From Flavobacteriales bacterium UBA4474 (GTDB lineage Bacteria; Bacteroidota; Bacteroidia; Flavobacteriales_D; Sanyastnellaceae): 43,192 nt of DNA. The stretch covers positions 1 to 43,192 of the forward strand of contig DGOE01000157.1 in assembly GCA_002389295.1 (NCBI GenBank), written 5' to 3'. Shown piece after piece: positions 39,174-43,192 of the stretch; position 1 is the first letter of the stretch, and each line of letters starts with the position of its first letter. Both the position numbers and the translations under genes were made by a program. The notes under the pieces are model-generated. The model worked only from the letters and a program-made list of their open reading frames with translations. It was not told the DNA's origin and ran no database searches.

Positions 39174-40394
39174 GTGGAAACAAAAGAACGCATCCGCCGT
39201 CTGGCCTTTCAAGCCGCCCTTTCTCCCCAAGAGGAGATGTTGGCCGTGCCCACCGGCGAGCAATCCTTGCGCATCGGCATACCCAAGGAAATAGTATTGC
39301 AGGAGCGGCGTGTCGCCCTCGATCCCGATGCGGTAGGCTTGCTGGTGGCCAACGGCCATGAAGTCGTGGTCGAGACCGGCGCGGGAAAGCACGCCCAATT
39401 CTCGGATACCGATTACAGCGAAGCGGGCGCGCGCATCAGTCCGGACGCAAAAACGGTCTACGAAAACGACATCATCCTCAAGGTGGCACCGCCGCAGGAG
39501 GAAGAATTGGAGTTCATGCGGGACCGCCAGACCATATTCAGCGGCCTGCAGTTGGCGACCCATCCGGAATCCACCATCGAAAAAATGATGGACCGCAAAA
39601 TCACGGCCGTGGCTTGGGATTTCATGCGCGACCGCACGGGCATATTCCCAATGGTCCGGGCGATGGGTGAAATCGCAGGAACGACCAGCATTCTCATTGC
39701 GGCCGAATACCTCTCGCACCCCGATTTCGGCGATGGTTCCATGATGGGGGGCATGACGGGAGTCGCCCCGTCCGAAGTGGTGATCATCGGCGCAGGTACG
39801 GTGGGAGAATTCGCCACCCGCGCGGCCATTGGCTTGGGGGCATCGGTGCGGGTATTTGACTCCAATCCTTACCGCCTGAGGAGGCTCCGAGGCGAAATCG
39901 GCGGCAGGCTGTGGACGAGCACCCTGCATCCCAAGGTGCTCAAGGAATCGCTGAGGGAGGCCAACGCCGTCATTGGCGCCGTGCGTCCCCACCAAGGCAG
40001 GACCCCCATGATCGTCACCGAAGACATGGTGCGCGACATGCGCGAGGGGTCCATCATTGTCGACGTCAGCATCGACAGCGGTGGCTGTTTTGAGACCTCA
40101 CGCCTGACCAACCACGAGGACCCCGTGTACGTGGAGCACGGTGTCACCCATTACGGGGTGACCAACATCCCCAGCCGGGTGCCGCGCACCGCCAGTCTCG
40201 CCCTTTCCAATCAGCTCGGCCCCTTGTTGCAGCAGGTGGGCGAAAGTGGAGGCATAGACAAGGATGTGGAGATGAATCCCATGATCCGAAGCGGCTTGTA
40301 CCTCTACAGGGGCAATGTGGTCAACCGGGACCTGGCAGAGGCTTTCGATTGGCCTTTCAAAGACCTCGACCTGTTGCTCGCCGCCTTGGACTGA
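39174..40394 (+). CDS. ald: Alanine dehydrogenase
   Basis: The 406-residue NAD-dependent enzyme converts alanine to pyruvate and ammonia reversibly. Blocks: 'GIPKEIVLQERRVALDPDAV', 'ETGAGKHAQFSDTDYSEAGA', 'ILKVAPPQEEELEFM', the Rossmann loop 'GAGTVGEFATRAAIGLGASV', 'VDVSIDSGGCFETSR', and 'THYGVTNIPSRVPRTASLAL'. The start is GTG 39174, giving an extension of about 35 residues ('AFQAALSPQEEML') that Bacteroidota homologues also have; an ATG at 39237 would cut this off. It lies 25 bases after tsaE on the same strand. It ends 13 bases from the convergent mutS stop. Confidence 0.93.
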   Translation: METKERIRRLAFQAALSPQEEMLAVPTGEQSLRIGIPKEIVLQERRVALDPDAVGLLVANGHEVVVETGAGKHAQFSDTDYSEAGARISPDAKTVYENDIILKVAPPQEEELEFMRDRQTIFSGLQLATHPESTIEKMMDRKITAVAWDFMRDRTGIFPMVRAMGEIAGTTSILIAAEYLSHPDFGDGSMMGGMTGVAPSEVVIIGAGTVGEFATRAAIGLGASVRVFDSNPYRLRRLRGEIGGRLWTSTLHPKVLKESLREANAVIGAVRPHQGRTPMIVTEDMVRDMREGSIIVDVSIDSGGCFETSRLTNHEDPVYVEHGVTHYGVTNIPSRVPRTASLALSNQLGPLLQQVGESGGIDKDVEMNPMIRSGLYLYRGNVVNRDLAEAFDWPFKDLDLLLAALD

Positions 40395-40407
40395 ATGCCA
40401 ACGCTGC

Positions 40408-43059
40408 TTAGCCGCCTACCCTTTTTCGAATTTCGTGCAGTTTGAGCAGGGCCTCGACCGGGGTGAGCTGGTCGATGTCCAACTTGAGGAGGTCTTCCTT
40501 GATGTCTTGCAACACGGGGTCGTCGAGCTGGAAGAAACTCATTTGTACGCCCTCTTCTTCGGTGATGGCGGGGCCGTCGGACACCGATTCCTTGCGCCCG
40601 GCCCCTTGTGATTCCAACCCCGAGAGGACTTCTTCCGCGCGGCGGACCAATGCCGCGGGCATGCCGGCCAGCTTCGCTACGTGAATGCCAAAGCTGTGCT
40701 CGCTGCCCCCGGGAACCAGCTTGCGCAAAAAGATCACCTTTCCATCGCGCTGCTGGACGCTCACATTGGCGTTGGCGATCCGCGGAAAACGCTCCGCCAT
40801 CCGATTGAGCTCGTGGTAGTGCGTGGCAAACAGCGTCTTGGCCCTGCTCTTGGGGTGCTCGTGGAGGAACTCAGCGATGGCCCATGCAATGCTGATGCCG
40901 TCGTACGTGCTGGTGCCCCTGCCGATTTCATCCAACAAGACCAGCGACCGCTCCGACAGGTTGTGCATGATGGAGGCCGTCTCGTTCATCTCGACCATAA
41001 ACGTGGACTCTCCTGCACTCAAGTTATCCGAGGCGCCCACCCGTGTGAACACCTTGTCCACCACGCCCATCCTCACCGAACGCGCGGGGACATACGACCC
41101 CATCTGCGCCATCAAGGCGATGAGCGCTGTTTGTCTGAGCAAGGCGCTTTTTCCAGACATGTTGGGCCCTGTGATCATCAGGATCTGGCGGTGCTCCGGA
41201 TCCAGCGCCACATCGTTGGCCACATAGGGTTCTCCTTCTGGGAGGCAGCGCTCGATGACGGGGTGCCTGCCCCCGACGATTTCCAGTTCCGTGCCTTCGA
41301 CCAAGTTGGGACGGGTGTAACCGTGGTCTTCGGCGAGTTCCGCAAAACCCAGCAGCAGGTCCAAACCGGCCACGGCCCGGGCGGTGGCTTGCAATACGGG
41401 CAGATAGGGGTGAAGCGCTGTCACCAAGGTGGCAAAGGCCGCCCGCTCTACGGTGTCCAGGCGCTCTTCGGCGTTGAGTATGCGCTGCTCGAGTTCCTTG
41501 AGCTCGGGCGTGATGTACCGCTCGGCTTGTGTCAAGGTCTGCTTGCGGATCCACTCCTCCGGGACTTTGTCTTTGTGCGCGTGCCGGACCTCGAGGTAGT
41601 ACCCAAAGACGTTGTTGAATGCGATCTTCAACGTAGAGATGCCCGTGGCCTCCATTTCGCGGACCCGGATCCCTTCAAGCTTGGATTTGCCGTTGTCCCT
41701 CAGGTCGCGCAATTCGTCGAGCTCCTGCACCACACCTGCGGCGATGGTGGCCCCTTTGCCCAAGACGCCCGGGGGGTCGTCCGTGAGCTCATTGCGGAGC
41801 CGTTCCAATGCGGCATCGGCGGGGTCCAACCTGCCGGCCCAGCGTCCAATGACGGGGTCGTCGGAGCTGTCCACAATGAGCCGCAGAGCCTCTACCGCGG
41901 TCAGTGCGCGCCGCAGCCGATCCAATTCGGCGGGCGAAATGCGGACCGCTGCCGTCTTGGCCAGCAAGCGTTCGAGGTCCCCGATGCGGCGCAATTCCGC
42001 GATAAGGTCTGCGCGCATGGCCGGCTGTGCCAAGAAGGCGGCAACGGCTTCGTGTCGCTTGGTGATGCCCTCGGGGTCACACAGGGGTTGGGCGATCCAC
42101 CGGCGGAGCATGCGTGCCCCCATCGGGGTGGCCGACCGGTCCAGCACATCGACCAAGGCCATGCCTTCCGGATGGGTTGGCGCAAGCAGCTCGAGGTTGC
42201 GGATGGTAAACCCGTCCATGGCCACATTTTGCCCCCATTCCACCCGGCCCAGAGAGGCCACGTGGCCCAAGCGGTCATGCTTGGTGGTGCCCACATAGTG
42301 CAAGGCCGCACCTGCAGCGATCACCGCAAGCGCTTGTCCTTCGAGGCCGAACCCCTTCAAGCCCTTGGTGCCGAAATGGCCTTCGAGCGTTTCCTTGGCG
42401 AAATCCAATTGCCATACCCAGTCGTCCAGGGGGAAACGGTAGCCTGTCAGGGCCAATGATTCGGGTTCGCCATGCCTGAGGTGCAAGGTCTCCTTTGGCC
42501 GGAAGGTGCGCAGCAAAGGCGCAATCTCATCGGGCGTCCCTTCGCCGGCGAGGAATTCGCCTGTGGAGACGTCCAGAAAGGCCACACCGGCCCTTTCCCG
42601 CTTGGACTGCCCGCGTCCTTCGAGGACGACGTGCACGGCGGCGAGCCAGTTGTTTTCGCGGGCTTCGAGGACCTCGTCGTTGAGGGCCACACCGGGCGTG
42701 ACCATTTCAGTTACGCCGCGCTTGACGATGGTTTTGGCGGTTTTCGGGTCTTCCAGTTGGTCGCACACGGCGACCCGGTGTCCAGCCCTCACCAGCTTTG
42801 GCAGGTAGTTCTCGAGGGCGTGGTGGGGAAATCCAGCGAGCTCCACTTCGGAGGCCGCGCCGTTTTTGCGCGCTGTGAGCACGATGTTGAGCACCTTGGC
42901 AGCCGTCACGGCATCCTGACCAAACGTCTCGTAGAAATCGCCTACCCTGAACAGGAGGAGGGCATCGGGATGTTGCGATTTGATCCTGTTGTACTGCGCC
43001 ATCAAGGGCGTCTCCTTGGCGCCCTTCTCAGCAGATGTTGTGGACCTGGCCTGCGCCAT
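40408..43059 (-). CDS. mutS: DNA mismatch repair protein MutS
   Basis: The complete 883-residue protein recognises mismatches and small loops. The N-terminal mismatch-binding motif is 'LFRVGDFYETFGQDA' with the stacking Phe and Glu. The connector, core and clamp domains follow, then the ATPase: Walker A 'MITGPNMSGKSALLRQTALI', 'GASDNLSAGESTFMVEMNET', Walker B 'LVLLDEIGRGTSTYDG' and 'LFATHYHELNRMAERF', and the C-terminal helix-turn-helix dimerisation part. The ATG at 43059 gives about 20 residues before the first conserved strand. mutL is not in the window. clpX ends 7 bases upstream, so the two may be cotranscribed. Confidence 0.97.
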   Translation of the reverse strand: MAQARSTTSAEKGAKETPLMAQYNRIKSQHPDALLLFRVGDFYETFGQDAVTAAKVLNIVLTARKNGAASEVELAGFPHHALENYLPKLVRAGHRVAVCDQLEDPKTAKTIVKRGVTEMVTPGVALNDEVLEARENNWLAAVHVVLEGRGQSKRERAGVAFLDVSTGEFLAGEGTPDEIAPLLRTFRPKETLHLRHGEPESLALTGYRFPLDDWVWQLDFAKETLEGHFGTKGLKGFGLEGQALAVIAAGAALHYVGTTKHDRLGHVASLGRVEWGQNVAMDGFTIRNLELLAPTHPEGMALVDVLDRSATPMGARMLRRWIAQPLCDPEGITKRHEAVAAFLAQPAMRADLIAELRRIGDLERLLAKTAAVRISPAELDRLRRALTAVEALRLIVDSSDDPVIGRWAGRLDPADAALERLRNELTDDPPGVLGKGATIAAGVVQELDELRDLRDNGKSKLEGIRVREMEATGISTLKIAFNNVFGYYLEVRHAHKDKVPEEWIRKQTLTQAERYITPELKELEQRILNAEERLDTVERAAFATLVTALHPYLPVLQATARAVAGLDLLLGFAELAEDHGYTRPNLVEGTELEIVGGRHPVIERCLPEGEPYVANDVALDPEHRQILMITGPNMSGKSALLRQTALIALMAQMGSYVPARSVRMGVVDKVFTRVGASDNLSAGESTFMVEMNETASIMHNLSERSLVLLDEIGRGTSTYDGISIAWAIAEFLHEHPKSRAKTLFATHYHELNRMAERFPRIANANVSVQQRDGKVIFLRKLVPGGSEHSFGIHVAKLAGMPAALVRRAEEVLSGLESQGAGRKESVSDGPAITEEEGVQMSFFQLDDPVLQDIKEDLLKLDIDQLTPVEALLKLHEIRKRVGG

Positions 43060-43066
43060 GGCCGAT

Positions 43067-43192
43067 TCAGGATGCGACTTTCAGCCGGCCTTGATCACTG
43101 TCATCAAACCGCTGCTTGGCGTATTCGGCGGTAACCCGCAGTTCATTGACACCCTCCTTGCCGGGCATTTCAAACATGGCGTCACTCAATAC
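43067..43192 (-). CDS. clpX: ClpX, C-terminal fragment cut by window edge
   Basis: The last 41 residues of a minus-strand gene are present and end in TGA at 43067. 'VLSDAMFEMPGKEGVNELRV' followed by 'TAEYAKQRFD' matches the end of the small domain of Bacteroidota ClpX, the ATP-dependent unfoldase that feeds ClpP. The ATPase domain and zinc finger lie outside the window, so the assignment rests on this one short block. mutS begins 7 bases downstream. Confidence 0.7.
   Translation of the reverse strand, partial: VLSDAMFEMPGKEGVNELRVTAEYAKQRFDDSDQGRLKVAS

Noticed and set aside
40681..42459. Plus-strand open frame of about 590 codons
   Set aside because: Antisense to mutS; the translation is of low complexity in character, without domain motifs.
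1..43192. CRISPR arrays, insertion sequences, integrases, prophage genes
   Set aside because: None seen: no spaced direct repeats, no transposase or integrase motifs, no abrupt change in base composition or gene order.

Overview
The window is an ordinary, densely packed chromosomal segment of a Bacteroidota bacterium, probably a GC-rich member of the Flavobacteriia or a close relative. The placement rests on gliding-motility genes (a GldE-GldD open frame), the type IX secretion regulator PorX, the order mutY-ssb-gldE/D-coaX, a type II glutaminyl cyclase beside exported proteins that begin with Gln after the signal peptide, promoter-like boxes of the TAnnTTTG type, and starts that mostly lack a Shine-Dalgarno sequence. 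Genus cannot be read from the sequence. No insertion sequence, prophage, CRISPR array or integrase is visible, and no stretch over about 300 bases is without a gene.

Layout. 1-3831 (minus): a large outer-membrane protein, a TauE-type transporter and a truncated M20 amidohydrolase, joined by TGATG stop/start overlaps. 3892-4554 (plus): a metallo-beta-lactamase-fold hydrolase. 4566-6286 (minus): a response regulator and histidine kinase pair. 6403-10167 (minus): pheT and an acyltransferase. 10333-11385 (plus): a receiver-CRP fusion regulator. 11363-12301 (minus): a conserved hypothetical, tRNA-Pro(GGG) with a strong terminator, and a small lipoprotein. 12374-16016 (plus): a cyclophilin, pheS, and a TPR membrane protein with a worn-down kinase-like tail. 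16004-20284 (minus): glutaminyl cyclase, cysS, a MORN-type protein, and L-threonine dehydrogenase. 20348-21499 (plus): queA.

21539-32974 (minus) is a run of ten genes: mutY, ssb, the gldE-gldD open frame, coaX, a FadL-like outer-membrane protein, a TPR protein, lptC, a tiny membrane protein, a second DUF21-CBS-CorC protein and a PpiD-like chaperone. Most are linked by 1-4 base overlaps, so the run mixes DNA repair, gliding and type IX secretion, coenzyme A synthesis, LPS transport and envelope protein folding. 33104-35750 (plus): HU, a TPR protein, a 30-residue very basic ribosomal-type protein and RNase G. 35740-36993 (minus): an HD phosphohydrolase. 37071-40394 (plus): porX, tsaE and alanine dehydrogenase. 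40408-43192 (minus): mutS and the end of clpX.

The features most worth a second look are the in-frame joining of GldE to GldD, the pseudo-peptidase/propeller/barrel protein at 607-3831, the 30-residue basic protein before rng, the perfect inverted repeat in the HU leader, and the TPR protein with a degenerate kinase domain. I found no clearly new multi-gene system; most of the window is housekeeping.
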